DNA of 64,000 bases from Adlercreutzia shanghongiae (GTDB taxonomy: Bacteria; Actinomycetota; Coriobacteriia; Coriobacteriales; Eggerthellaceae). The DNA lies in NCBI RefSeq assembly GCF_035830635.1, contig NZ_JAYMFI010000003.1, forward strand, positions 1 through 64,000. The letters run 5' to 3'. The notes beneath the pieces were generated by a model that made no database searches, was not told where the DNA came from, and saw nothing but the letters and a program-made list of their open reading frames with translations. A program made the translations under genes and the position numbers. This document shows positions 43,393 through 56,649 of the stretch, piece by piece; positions within the stretch are counted from its first letter, which is position 1, and each line of letters starts with the position of its first letter.

Positions 43393-45563
43393 GCATGATG
43401 GGCGAGATATTCCTCGGCGACGTGCGGAACTTGTTCAAGAACGTCATTGCCGCCATTGTGGTCGTGGGCCTCATGCTTGTGCCGCCGCTCTACGCCTGGT
43501 TCACCACGCTCGGGTTTTGGGACCCCTACGACAACACGGGCAACATCAAGGTGGCCGTGGCCTCGGCCGACGAAGGCTACGCATCCGACCTCATTCCAAC
43601 GCGCATTAATGCCGGCGACCAGGTCGTAAGCGCCCTGCGAGCCAACGACCAGTTCGACTGGCAGTTCGTCAGCGAAGATGATGCCGTAGAAGGCGTCCGC
43701 TCCGGCGAGTACTACGCGGCACTGGTTATCCCGAAGAGCTTTTCGGCCGACCTTATGACCGTTTTCTCCGATCACGTCACCGAAGCCACCATCGTGTACT
43801 ACGACAACGAGAAGGAAAACGCCATCGCCCAGCGCGTGACCTCCACCGGCGCCAGCACCCTGCAGGAAACCATCGATGAGACCTTCGCCGAAACGGTGGC
43901 CAACGTCGCGCTGGGAACCACCAGCAGCCTCACCTCCTTCATGAGCGGCGAGGGCATTCTCACCTACGCGCAAACGCTGGGCACGCGACTCGAGAGCGCG
44001 GTGGGCGAGCTGGAGGCGGCCGCAGACCAGGCGGGAGCCTATGCCGACCTCATGGGGTCCACCGGCTCGCTCGTGAAGGCGACGGCCTCTATTCTCGATG
44101 AGGCGGGGAAAGCCCCCGATGCCACCACGCCGCTGATCGACGACGCCCGAAGCGGTCTTGCCAGCGCCGAGGACGGCCTGGCCGCTGCCACAGAAGCCGC
44201 CGACGCGGCCCTGAGCGAGGCGAGCGCGAGCTACGATGCCGTGACCAAGGCGAGCAACGACGCCTTCGACACCATGAAAAACGATCCCGCTGCGGCCCGC
44301 GAGCTGCTCGCCCGGTGCCGCCAAGACGTAGAGGCCTTGAGCCAGGCTTACCAGACCATGCGGGAAACGCTGGCAGGCGTTGACCCCGCAAGTCCTGCCC
44401 TGGCAACCCTGGACCGCGCCATCGCCGAGTTGGGCACGCTCAGCACGAGCCTGAAGGCCGCCGAAGATACCGTCGATAAGGACGCCGCCTCCATCGAGTC
44501 CGCGCACGATCGCGTGGAAAGCGCCCTCGCAAATGCCCACTCGGCTCTGAACGAGAGCAAAGATACCTACAACAACCAGCTGAGAGACGACCTTTCCAGG
44601 CTGTCTGCCAGCCTGCAGCAGGTAGGCGACGACACCGAAGCGCTCACCGATTCGCTGAAATCGACCGCCCTCAGCCTGGGCAGCTCCACCGATGCGCTCG
44701 GCGGAAGCCTTGAGGCCGCCGAAGCATCGCTGCGCAAGACGGCCGATACGCTCGGCACGGCGGCCGCGCAGCTGTCCCAGGCGCGGGACGACCTCTCCCA
44801 CGCCATCAGCACGGGCGACATCAACGAGGTGCGCCGCATCATCGGCAACAACCCCTCGGCTGTGGCCAAGTTCCTGGCCGCCCCGACGAAGCTCGAGCGG
44901 CACGCGGTGTATCCCATGGCCAACAACGGCAGCGCCATGAGCCCCTTCTACACCTCGCTGTGCCTGTGGATCGGCGCCATCTTCATGGTGGCCCTGATGA
45001 GCGTGTCCGTTTCCCCTGCTCGTCAAAACGAGCTGACCGGGAAATATGGACGCGCGCCGCGCAAAGCCGAGCTTTATTTGGGGCGCTACGGCGTGTTCTG
45101 CCTCATCGGCCTTGCCCAAGCGCTCATCGTGGGCCTGGGCAACGTGTTCTTCCTCGGCGTGGAATGCGAGCACTTGGGCCTGTATCTTCTTGCCTGCTGT
45201 CTGGCCTCGGTCGTGTTCACGAACCTCGTGTACACCCTTACGGTTTCGTTCGGCAACATTGGCAAGGCCCTCGCCATTATCGGGCTGGTGCTGCAGCTGG
45301 CCGGCGCCGGCGGCCTTATGCCCGTGCAGATGCTTTCCGCTCCGCTGTTCCAAGACATCTATCCTTGGCTGCCCTTCGCCCACTCGATGCCTGCCCTTGA
45401 AGGCGCCATGGCGGGCATCTACGGTGACCAGTACCTCATGCAGATGGGCCTGCTTGCCGCGTTCCTCGTTCCGTCGCTCATCCTAGGCCTCGTGCTGCGC
45501 CGCCCCGTCATCCGCCTAAACGACTGGGTTCTTGCCAAGCTGGACGAAACGAAATTCCTGTAG
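43389..45563 (+). CDS. YhgE/Pip domain membrane protein (second of a tandem pair)
   Basis: This 724-residue paralogue of the preceding protein has the same plan: helix IAAIVVVGLMLVPPLYAWF, then FWDPYDNTGNIKVAVASADEG, a long helical ectodomain and a C-terminal ABC-2-like membrane block (PFYTSLCLWIGAIFMVALM). It ends near the last membrane helix and lacks the extra C-terminal pair of its neighbour. The ATGA overlap indicates coupled translation, and the pair probably forms a heteromer. No ABC ATPase or WXG100 gene is adjacent, so the transported or bound partner is unknown. Confidence 0.88.
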   Translation: MSMMGEIFLGDVRNLFKNVIAAIVVVGLMLVPPLYAWFTTLGFWDPYDNTGNIKVAVASADEGYASDLIPTRINAGDQVVSALRANDQFDWQFVSEDDAVEGVRSGEYYAALVIPKSFSADLMTVFSDHVTEATIVYYDNEKENAIAQRVTSTGASTLQETIDETFAETVANVALGTTSSLTSFMSGEGILTYAQTLGTRLESAVGELEAAADQAGAYADLMGSTGSLVKATASILDEAGKAPDATTPLIDDARSGLASAEDGLAAATEAADAALSEASASYDAVTKASNDAFDTMKNDPAAARELLARCRQDVEALSQAYQTMRETLAGVDPASPALATLDRAIAELGTLSTSLKAAEDTVDKDAASIESAHDRVESALANAHSALNESKDTYNNQLRDDLSRLSASLQQVGDDTEALTDSLKSTALSLGSSTDALGGSLEAAEASLRKTADTLGTAAAQLSQARDDLSHAISTGDINEVRRIIGNNPSAVAKFLAAPTKLERHAVYPMANNGSAMSPFYTSLCLWIGAIFMVALMSVSVSPARQNELTGKYGRAPRKAELYLGRYGVFCLIGLAQALIVGLGNVFFLGVECEHLGLYLLACCLASVVFTNLVYTLTVSFGNIGKALAIIGLVLQLAGAGGLMPVQMLSAPLFQDIYPWLPFAHSMPALEGAMAGIYGDQYLMQMGLLAAFLVPSLILGLVLRRPVIRLNDWVLAKLDETKFL

Positions 45564-45641
45564 GGAAACGCCTTCGGCAACCGCGGCAGAGCACGCGACG
45601 CACCCCGGTCATGGCTGAACGGAGAGCGCTTACGGTGTTGC

Positions 45642-45862
45642 CTGGTGACATAAACAAGGGCTTTTCTGCACATTTTTCGACTTATATAGTAACTCAACGC
45701 GCCCAGGTCACGAATCATGCCCACGACAGGTAAACCGCGCTGACGTTTTCCCAGGTCCAGCTATAGAAGAGATCGCCGCCCTCTGCTATTTGAAAATCTC
45801 AGAAAATCATATGCCTATATAAGTCGAATTATCTGCAGCTACAGGGGCCTTCATGTCACCAG
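45642..45862. mobile_element. MITE-like element A with 48-bp terminal inverted repeats
   Basis: The ends 45642-45689 and 45815-45862 are imperfect inverted repeats of equal length. The outer end CTGGTGACAT and inner end TTCGACTTATATAG are exactly shared, with CTGCA at the same offset. The 125-base interior has no gene. All four ends of elements A and B carry GTCACC outermost and TGCA 23 bases from the inner edge. No target-site duplication is obvious. Confidence 0.6.
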
Positions 45863-45975
45863 AGCGGCGCAACCTAGGTACCAAGCGATGCGGGAGGCAA
45901 GAGCGAGGGGCGCTTTGCCTTTTCCCAAAGTGAGCGACTGCCCTTTTACGGCGTCGCAAGTCTTGGAGACGGCAC

Positions 45976-47043
45976 CTAGAAGGTCCGCGCATGATAGCGG
46001 GCGATTTGCGCGCGAAGAGCCCGATGGCGCGGCATGTCGCGCTCAGAGAGGTAGCGCGTTCTCTTCCCTGCTTTTCTTGAGGCCGGCACGATGATTGCTT
46101 GGAATTCCTCAGGATTCTGCAGCTGCGCGTTGGTAAGCGTGGCCACTTCGTAGCCTTCCGCTCGCAGGGCATCGCGCCGACGGGAATCGGTTGTTCGGGC
46201 CTCTGCATCGCTGTGGCTTGCGCCGTCGTATTCCACCACGACATTCGCATTCTTGAACTTGAGGTCACAGACGACTTTCTTCTGGCGCGCAATCGTTGCA
46301 GCCTCGGGGCTCAGCGTCACGACATCATTTAGAAGCGCCCCCTTGGCCCCAAGGCCTCCATAGCGACGCGGGAGAAGCGCGAGGAGCGCAAGTTCGGTTT
46401 CTTTAACCGAGGCGGACTTGTCGCGAAGCTGCCGCGCTGCTCGCCGGGCCTTGTTGGTGCCGCCACGACCCTGGTAACGATCAGCATAGGCCGCAAGGAG
46501 CGTTTGCGAAGTGACGGGTGCCCTTACGTAGACAACTTCTCCGTCGGGCTGATAGTCGGCATCCAGCGGATATCCACCCGTCAGCTCCATCCCGCAGGCA
46601 CATAGGGACCCTTCTTCCAGCACACTTGCCATCTGCATGAACGTGAGCTCCGGCGAGGCGACATACAGACCGTCGATAATGCTCACAAAGGACCGCCGAG
46701 GCAGCGCGCAGCTCACTTGGTGGAACTGGACGTTCTTTTCTGCGCAACGCCTTCCCGGCGCGTATGGAACGCAAACATGCAGACAACCTTCCGAGCCGAC
46801 ACCAATGCCCGCCCGCACCAAAAGCGCACGCACTTTCTGACCATGGGCGTCCAGCGCTTGCTTGATCTCGCGCTTCGTGCAAGCAGGATTCTTGAACACC
46901 GATGCTGTCGGCAAAGAGAAGGACGGCAGTCGGTCGCGTGTAAAGCAGTCCCCCGAATGGAAGAACCCTAGGGGGATGGCATTCGCCTTGGACCACCAGA
47001 TCCAGAATTGCCAGGCACTGATATGCGAGAGATATATATTCAT
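45976..47043 (-). CDS. DUF559/Vsr-like nuclease-fold protein
   Basis: The protein is 355 residues. The N-terminus (YLSHISAWQFWIWW) resembles the start of AbiEi-like and coriobacterial orphan proteins. The C-terminus has the DUF559/Vsr nuclease-fold core (VCDLKFKNANVVVEYDGASH, then DALRAEGYEVATLTNAQL). The acidic EYDG and downstream residues are those expected of the restriction-endonuclease fold, so DNA cleavage is possible but unproven. No ribosome binding site is seen; TATAAC about 7 bases before the ATG suggests a nearly leaderless mRNA. It lies alone between elements A and B, 113 and 105 bases away. Confidence 0.75.
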   Translation of the reverse strand: MNIYLSHISAWQFWIWWSKANAIPLGFFHSGDCFTRDRLPSFSLPTASVFKNPACTKREIKQALDAHGQKVRALLVRAGIGVGSEGCLHVCVPYAPGRRCAEKNVQFHQVSCALPRRSFVSIIDGLYVASPELTFMQMASVLEEGSLCACGMELTGGYPLDADYQPDGEVVYVRAPVTSQTLLAAYADRYQGRGGTNKARRAARQLRDKSASVKETELALLALLPRRYGGLGAKGALLNDVVTLSPEAATIARQKKVVCDLKFKNANVVVEYDGASHSDAEARTTDSRRRDALRAEGYEVATLTNAQLQNPEEFQAIIVPASRKAGKRTRYLSERDMPRHRALRAQIARYHARTF

Positions 47044-47148
47044 GGCGGACAGTTATATCACGACGTGCGTTTGCGCAGCTGTTCGCGCCGCACTTCTCAA
47101 AGGTTACATATCTTAAATCGCACGCCGCTTCGATCCCCGTTTAGCTGA

Positions 47149-47372
47149 GCGGTGACACGAAGAGGCGCTATGATGCATATTTCTTGACTTATATAGACAT
47201 TTGAAAAATGCACTGTCGCTGGAGAAGGCCGATTCCGAGCGCAAGCTAGAGCATTTTTCCAGCTCACGGGGAAATCTACTGGAAAGGTCAAATTCCTGAG
47301 GAGAGCCGCTGGATATTCCAATGCCTATATAAATCCAAAAATATGCACCAGGAGGAACTGTTTTGTCACCGG
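47149..47372. mobile_element. MITE-like element B with 48-bp terminal inverted repeats
   Basis: The ends 47149-47196 and 47325-47372 are imperfect inverted repeats built like those of element A: GGTGACA outermost, ATGCATATTT in the middle and TTATATAG at the inner edge. The interior differs from that of A. It lies upstream of the DUF559-like gene, so it could also supply its promoter region. Confidence 0.6.
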
Positions 47373-47421
47373 TATGAGGGAAGCAAAATTTGCAAGCCAA
47401 ATCGAAGTCGGCGAGAACGCA

Positions 47422-47662
47422 ACGCGCCCCCGGTCATGGCTGAACCGGGGGCGCTTACTGTGAAAGGGTAGGTTGCAAAAGGTAGCGCGTCGGCTCCCGG
47501 CGTCGCCGGCCGAGACCTCTGAACACTGCCTACCTGCGACCGAAGGTCGCCCATAAATGCATGAAGGAACACAGCGCCTGAGCCGAAGGCGAACAGCAAA
47601 GCGGGGGCTCGGATAGCGACGCCGGGAGCCGACGCGCAAGGGGACGGAGCCCGCCCCCTTGC
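47422..47662. other. Highly structured intergenic region downstream of clpB
   Basis: A hairpin with an 11-bp stem GCGCCCCCGGT (47412-47442 approximately) precedes a perfect 21-bp long-range stem (47485-47505 with 47617-47637). That stem encloses GCGACC-GAA-GGTCGC and CTGAGCC/GGCTCGG, the latter pairing by G-U only if the plus strand is transcribed. Another 8-bp stem GCAAGGGG (47636-47662) follows next to the clpB stop. The sequence around GGTCATGGCTGAAC also occurs at 45608. It may be a small RNA or the 3' end of the heat-shock transcript. Confidence 0.5.
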
Positions 47663-47668
47663 AAAGTC

Positions 47669-50512
<2,844 letters not shown>

Positions 50513-50523
50513 ATCGTTCTCCT

Positions 50524-50901
50524 TTATGGCAAACGCCGGGTGGGGGTCACGTGGACGATGGCTCCGACGGTCGTGCGATTCTCAAGCTCGCGGACGCGTT
50601 CGGCCAGGCGGCGAACTCGCGCGTGCAGGTCCTCCACTTCCGCCTCGCGGTCATCGAGTCGGCTCTGCAAATCAAGAATGCGCGTGACGCCGGCGAGGTT
50701 GATGCCCTCGCTCGTCAGCTCGTTGATCAAGTTGAGTCTCTCGATGTCGGCTTGGGAGTACATGCGCGTGTTGCCGCTGGTGCGCCGGGGGGTGACCAGG
50801 CCTTTCTGCTCGTAGGAGCGCAGGGTCTGCGGGTGCACGCCGGCCAGCTCGGCTGCAATGCTGATCATGTACAGCGGCCGATTCCTATCGTCTATTGCCA
50901 T
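50524..50901 (-). CDS. hspR: HspR heat-shock repressor (MerR family)
   Basis: This 125-residue MerR-type regulator has the winged helix YMISIAAELAGVHPQTLRSYEQKGLVTPRR followed by NTRMYSQADIERLNLINELT, the HspR signature, and a C-terminal dimerisation coiled coil (LQSRLDDREAEVEDLHARVRR). It binds HAIR sites with DnaK as co-repressor; a HAIR site lies in the dnaK promoter at 54558-54578, so the operon is autoregulated. It overlaps dnaJ by 10 bases. Confidence 0.96.
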   Translation of the reverse strand: MAIDDRNRPLYMISIAAELAGVHPQTLRSYEQKGLVTPRRTSGNTRMYSQADIERLNLINELTSEGINLAGVTRILDLQSRLDDREAEVEDLHARVRRLAERVRELENRTTVGAIVHVTPTRRLP

Positions 50902-51842
50902 GGCCGCTTCTCCTCTCCCGTTGCCGCGAGGAAGTCCTCCATGGCCTTCTTCTGCTCGTCGTTCATATCCGTGGGCACGTCAACGTGAATCTGAATCTTC
51001 AAGTTGCCGAACTGCCCTTTGTTCTTCAAATCGGGTGCGCCCTTGCCCTTGATGGTGAGCACCTTGCCGTCCTGGGTGCCAGCGGGCACCTTCACCTTGA
51101 GCTTCTTGCCGTCGGGCGTGGGCACCACGATAGAAGTGCCCAGGGCTGCCTCAGCCACGTTGATCGGCAGGGTGAGCACCACATCGGCCTTGTCGCGACT
51201 GAAGTAGGGATGCCCGTCAATCTTCGTGGTGATGAGCAGATCTCCCGCCGCGCCGCCGTTCTCGCCCAGGGCGCCCTGGCCGCGCAAGCGCACGCGGCCG
51301 CCGTCCACAGCGCCGGCGGGCACCTTCACCGTGTGGGTGTCGGCCTCGCTCTTGCCGGGGATGCGCACGGTGATGCGCTTCTCGCATCCGTTGAAGGCCT
51401 CGTCGAAGGTCACGTTCAGCGTGACGTTCATATCCTGGCCCTTGCGGGGCTGCGGTTGGCCGCCGAAGCCGCCACCGAAGTCCCAATTGCCCCCAAACGC
51501 ACCTTCGCCATGGCGAATGCTCTCCAGAATGTCGGCCCAGCTTCCGCCGAAGCCGCCGCCACCGGAGCCGCCGAAGATGTCCTCGACGTTGAAGCCCTGG
51601 CCGCCGCCCCATCCGTGGGGAATCTGGCTCTCGTTCGCCGTGCCGTACTGATCGTAAAGTTCGCGCTTCTTCTCGTCACTCAGAACCTCGTAGGCCTCAT
51701 TGAGCTCCTTGAACTTCGCCTCGTCGCCGCCGGCATCGGGATGGTGCTTGCGGGCGAGCTTGCGAAACGCCTTCTTGATTTCGTCGGCTGTGGCGGTGCG
51801 CGGAACGCCTAGCGTTTTGTAGTAATCAGGCGTAGCCGCCAT
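50892..51842 (-). CDS. dnaJ: DnaJ co-chaperone, CbpA type without zinc finger
   Basis: This 316-residue protein has an N-terminal J domain (YYKTLGVPRTATADEIKKAF, HPD in KHHPDAGG), a Gly/Phe-rich region with GGGFGGSWAD, then the two C-terminal beta domains. The C-x2-C-x-G-x-G zinc repeats of class A DnaJ are missing, so it is class B. It stimulates DnaK ATPase. The start at ATG 51842 is preferred to GTG 51851, which lies within the ribosome binding site GGAGGTGG. It is the third gene of the heat-shock operon. Confidence 0.95.
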   Translation of the reverse strand: MAATPDYYKTLGVPRTATADEIKKAFRKLARKHHPDAGGDEAKFKELNEAYEVLSDEKKRELYDQYGTANESQIPHGWGGGQGFNVEDIFGGSGGGGFGGSWADILESIRHGEGAFGGNWDFGGGFGGQPQPRKGQDMNVTLNVTFDEAFNGCEKRITVRIPGKSEADTHTVKVPAGAVDGGRVRLRGQGALGENGGAAGDLLITTKIDGHPYFSRDKADVVLTLPINVAEAALGTSIVVPTPDGKKLKVKVPAGTQDGKVLTIKGKGAPDLKNKGQFGNLKIQIHVDVPTDMNDEQKKAMEDFLAATGEEKRPWQ

Positions 51843-51911
51843 TCGTTCCACCTCCGTTACTTTTCTTCTATCGAATACAAGGGCGGACCCGCAAGTCCGC
51901 CCCGATCAGTC

Positions 51912-52583
51912 TTACTCTTCTTCAGGCTTTTCCCTCTTGGGGCCGCCGGTGGTAATGGTTACCATGGCGGGCCTGATTACCTTCGAGCCCATCTTGTAGC
52001 CTGGCTGGTATACCTGGGCCACGGTCTCGTCGGGGACGCTCGGGTCGTCCACGGTTCCGACGGCCTGGCACTCCAGGGCGTCGAAGGCCTCGCCAGCGGG
52101 GCTGATGACCTCAAGGCCGCCCTTGGCCAGCACGTCGTTCAGCTTGGTCTGCACGGCCTTCACGCCGCCGAGCAGTCCGGTCTCGCCGTTGGTCTCGGCG
52201 TACTCCACCGTGCGGGCGAAGTCGTCGAGCAACGGGATGATGCTCTCCATGAGCTTCTCGGTGGCGCGGGCCTTCTCGGCCTCGCGCTGCTCGCCCATGC
52301 GGCGGCGGTAGGTATCCCACTCGGCATGCAGGCGCACGTACTTGTCCTGCCAGTCGGCGGCCTCGGCCTTGGCCGCGGCCACGACCTCGGATTCCTCAAT
52401 CACGCCGGCCACAGCCTCCGCGGCGGCCGCCTCGAGCTCGGAATCCAGCTCGCCGGCCTCGTTGGCCTCGATCACCTCGGCATCAGCGATAACCTCGGCG
52501 TCGGTGGGGGCGGAAGCCGCCGGAGCGGCTTCCGCGTCAGAGGAGGTAGAAGAGTTGACGTTGTCCTTCTCGGGCTCAGTCAT
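51912..52583 (-). CDS. grpE: GrpE nucleotide exchange factor
   Basis: The 223-residue protein has an acidic, Ala/Glu-rich N-terminal extension of about 75 residues (VIADAEVIEANEAGELDSEL), the long dimerisation helix (WQDKYVRLHAEWDTYRRRMG) and the C-terminal beta domain (VAQVYQPGYKMGSKVIRPAMV). It releases ADP from DnaK. It begins 5 bases after the dnaK stop. The N-terminal extension is longer than in E. coli GrpE, as usual in actinobacteria. Confidence 0.95.
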   Translation of the reverse strand: MTEPEKDNVNSSTSSDAEAAPAASAPTDAEVIADAEVIEANEAGELDSELEAAAAEAVAGVIEESEVVAAAKAEAADWQDKYVRLHAEWDTYRRRMGEQREAEKARATEKLMESIIPLLDDFARTVEYAETNGETGLLGGVKAVQTKLNDVLAKGGLEVISPAGEAFDALECQAVGTVDDPSVPDETVAQVYQPGYKMGSKVIRPAMVTITTGGPKREKPEEE

Positions 52584-52588
52584 CGGTC

Positions 52589-54493
<1,905 letters not shown>

Positions 54494-54548
54494 GTGTGTA
54501 CTGCCTCGCTTTCACAGTTAGTGATACAGATGAATGATATTGAAGCGC

Positions 54549-54578
54549 AGTATAAAACTTGAGTCATATACTGTCAAG
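54549..54578 (-). promoter_or_regulatory. dnaK promoter with HAIR operator
   Basis: On the minus strand TTGACA (54572-54577) and TATACT (54549-54554) are 17 bases apart, a consensus housekeeping promoter. CTTGACA-N7-ACTCAAG (54558-54578) overlaps the -35 and spacer and matches the HAIR consensus CTTGAGT-N7-ACTCAAG in 12 of 14 positions. HspR binding would block RNA polymerase. A perfect 13-bp inverted repeat (54531-54543, 54584-54596) frames the whole site. Confidence 0.92.
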
Positions 54579-54894
54579 TTTCCTCAATATCATTCAGTGA
54601 GACGAGCTCACTGCTCGCCACAATAGCGGGCCGAAGGCCCCGAAAAAGCAGCGCGGGCTATCTGTTGCCAAACTAAAACATTGCCGTCATCAGGGAGAAT
54701 TCAAAGAGGTTGCTAGATTTCGCTTCAAATTTTCTCGCCCGTTGGACGCAAAGAATATGTGTTCGAGTTGTGTCTATGACCTTCGTGCTTACCATGCAAA
54801 AAACGGCCTGCAGGCATGCGCGCCTTCCAAGGAACCCGGCTTTCCCACGCCGGGAAGTTGCGCAGGGCCCTCGCTTTGGCGCCACCTCCTTATA

Positions 54895-54900
54895 TATAAT
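54895..54900 (+). promoter_or_regulatory. Candidate -10 box of the AlbA_2 regulator gene
   Basis: TATAAT lies 37 bases before ATG 54938, with GAGAGG as ribosome binding site. The gap 54597-54894 otherwise contains only a short GGGCC-GAA-GGCCC hairpin. Confidence 0.45.
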
Positions 54901-54937
54901 GCAATGAACTGGTACTGCTAGGGTAAGAGAGGTCTTA

Positions 54938-56386
54938 ATGCCCATTTCCGAATCTTCGTTGCCCATCGCTCGTCGGGCAACGTGGCGCGACGAGGAATGC
55001 CTCGAGCTGGTCTGCGGCATCGCTAACGCCGGCGGCGGCCGTCTTATTCTGGATGCCGACGTCGATAGCCGAGGCACGGTCAAGCGACGCACAAGCCGCC
55101 TGATGAAGGCCATTCCCGGCACCATCGCCCGCTCGCTTTCGCTCACCTGCGCCGTGGAGCTCGTGCTCGACAGCGGCAAATTCTGCCTTGAGGTGGTTGT
55201 GCCGCCGGTGGATGACCCTTTGAGCTATCACGGCGTGTTCTACTTCTTCCGCGATGGCGAGAACCAGATTCTCGACGACCAGGCCCTCGACCGCCTTATG
55301 CAGCGCGATACGGAATCGGACGTCAAGTGGGACATCCGCCCTGTGGTGCAGGCGAGCCTTGATGACTTGAACATGGGCCTGGTGACCCGTTTCACCGGCG
55401 CCGCCCGCGACACCGATATCACCACCGACCGCGATGAGCTGACGGCCATCGAGGAGACTTTGCGCCACGCGGGCCTCATGACCGGCGTGGGCACGCCCAC
55501 CAACGCGGGCATTCTGCTGCTGCACAACCGCCCTCACCAGTACATCCCCGGCGCCACGGTGCGCATTGGCTTTTTCGGAAGCCACGGCGGCAGACCCATC
55601 TACGAGGATGAGATCTTCGGTTCCATCATCGAGCAGGTGCACGCCACGGTAGAGCTGCTTTACGAGAAGTACCTGCCCGAAGACGAGCCCGCCCCCAAAG
55701 GCACCTACCGACTCGGCACCGCCGGCGGCCACGGCCGCCCGCCGCGCGATGCGGTGCACGAGGCGGTGCTCAACGCCCTTGCCCACAAGAACTACGACAG
55801 CGGCACGCCGGTTCAGGTGAGCGTGTTCACCGACCGCCTGTGCATCGACAACGTGGGGCGTCCGCCGCGCACCTGGACCGTAGCGGCCCTGCTCGGTCGC
55901 CACACGTCGCGACCCAACAATCCGAACCTCGTGGCCGCCCTGCGCTCGCTCGGCGTCATCGACGGCTGGGGCAATGGCATCTCCTCCATCCGCATGCACT
56001 GCATGGAGGCGGGCACCCCCGAGCCCATTTTCGAGCTGCGCGACGACGAGACCACCATCTGCTTCCCCATGGATTCCGACAGTCTTTTGGCCGCCTCGGT
56101 AACCAACGTCGATAGCGTGAGCGCCTCGCCGGTGGCCCGAAACGCCCTTCCCGAAGTGCAGGCCGCCGCCCGGGCCCACGCCACTCAGCAGGACACGAGC
56201 CTGACGCTCAACGACGAAAAGGTGCTCGCCATGATTGACATCGACGGGCGCCTGACGGCCCCGCGCATCGCCAAGAACCTCAACATCAGCGAGAGCACCG
56301 TGCGCCGCAGTTTCCGCCGCCTGCGTGAGCTCGGCCTCATCGACCGCGTCGGCTCCGACAAGTCTGGCTTCTGGCAAGTGAAATAA
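54938..56386 (+). CDS. AlbA_2 (Schlafen-like) domain regulator with winged helix
   Basis: This 482-residue protein has an N-terminal AlbA_2 domain (EECLELVCGIANAGGGRLIL; FCLEVVVPPVDDPLSYHGVF). A RecG-like C-terminal ATPase-type domain follows (YEDEIFGSIIEQVHATVELL; DAVHEAVLNALAHKNYDSG; WGNGISSIRMHCMEAGTPEP), then a winged helix (DIDGRLTAPRIAKNLNISES, RRSFRRLRELGLIDRVG). Such proteins act as transcription regulators; no helicase motif is seen. A complementary 480-codon frame exists on the other strand but lacks family matches. Not in an operon; terminator at 56415. Confidence 0.9.
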   Translation: MPISESSLPIARRATWRDEECLELVCGIANAGGGRLILDADVDSRGTVKRRTSRLMKAIPGTIARSLSLTCAVELVLDSGKFCLEVVVPPVDDPLSYHGVFYFFRDGENQILDDQALDRLMQRDTESDVKWDIRPVVQASLDDLNMGLVTRFTGAARDTDITTDRDELTAIEETLRHAGLMTGVGTPTNAGILLLHNRPHQYIPGATVRIGFFGSHGGRPIYEDEIFGSIIEQVHATVELLYEKYLPEDEPAPKGTYRLGTAGGHGRPPRDAVHEAVLNALAHKNYDSGTPVQVSVFTDRLCIDNVGRPPRTWTVAALLGRHTSRPNNPNLVAALRSLGVIDGWGNGISSIRMHCMEAGTPEPIFELRDDETTICFPMDSDSLLAASVTNVDSVSASPVARNALPEVQAAARAHATQQDTSLTLNDEKVLAMIDIDGRLTAPRIAKNLNISESTVRRSFRRLRELGLIDRVGSDKSGFWQVK

Positions 56387-56414
56387 TCGCTCCCAGACAA
56401 GCTTTCAGAAATGC

Positions 56415-56442
56415 GGAAAGGCAGCCCTGTGGCTGCCTTTCC
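56415..56442 (+). terminator. Terminator after the AlbA_2 regulator
   Basis: A perfect 12-bp stem GGAAAGGCAGCC with a 4-base loop lies 28 bases past the stop, followed by TGTTGG. Confidence 0.75.
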
Positions 56443-56547
56443 TGTTGGAGGGAGGGAGGAGGGTTGCGTCTTCCCTTTGTCAGGGCCCAGACCCATCCCC
56501 GCCCATCATCCTGATCTAACGGGTGGGGATAGGCCTAGGCCCTCATC

Positions 56548-56581
56548 GACCGCCCGCATGTCCTGATCCATGCGGGCGGTC
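56548..56581 (-). terminator. Hairpin downstream of the adhesin gene
   Basis: A perfect 13-bp stem GACCGCCCGCATG with an 8-base loop lies 68 bases past the adhesin stop. The flanks are not T-rich, so it may be a weak terminator or mRNA-stabilising structure. Confidence 0.5.
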
Positions 56582-56649
56582 CATGGCATGCGCCGGCAGG
56601 TGCAAATCCGGACCTCGCACCCCGTCGGCTTCTGCAGCCGCGAGCGCCC

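Noticed and set aside
43239..45383. Minus-strand 714-codon frame
   Set aside because: Antisense shadow of the second YhgE/Pip gene.
54935..56377. Minus-strand 480-codon frame opposite the AlbA_2 gene
   Set aside because: The plus frame has AlbA_2, RecG-C and winged-helix motifs plus promoter and ribosome binding site; the minus frame has none.
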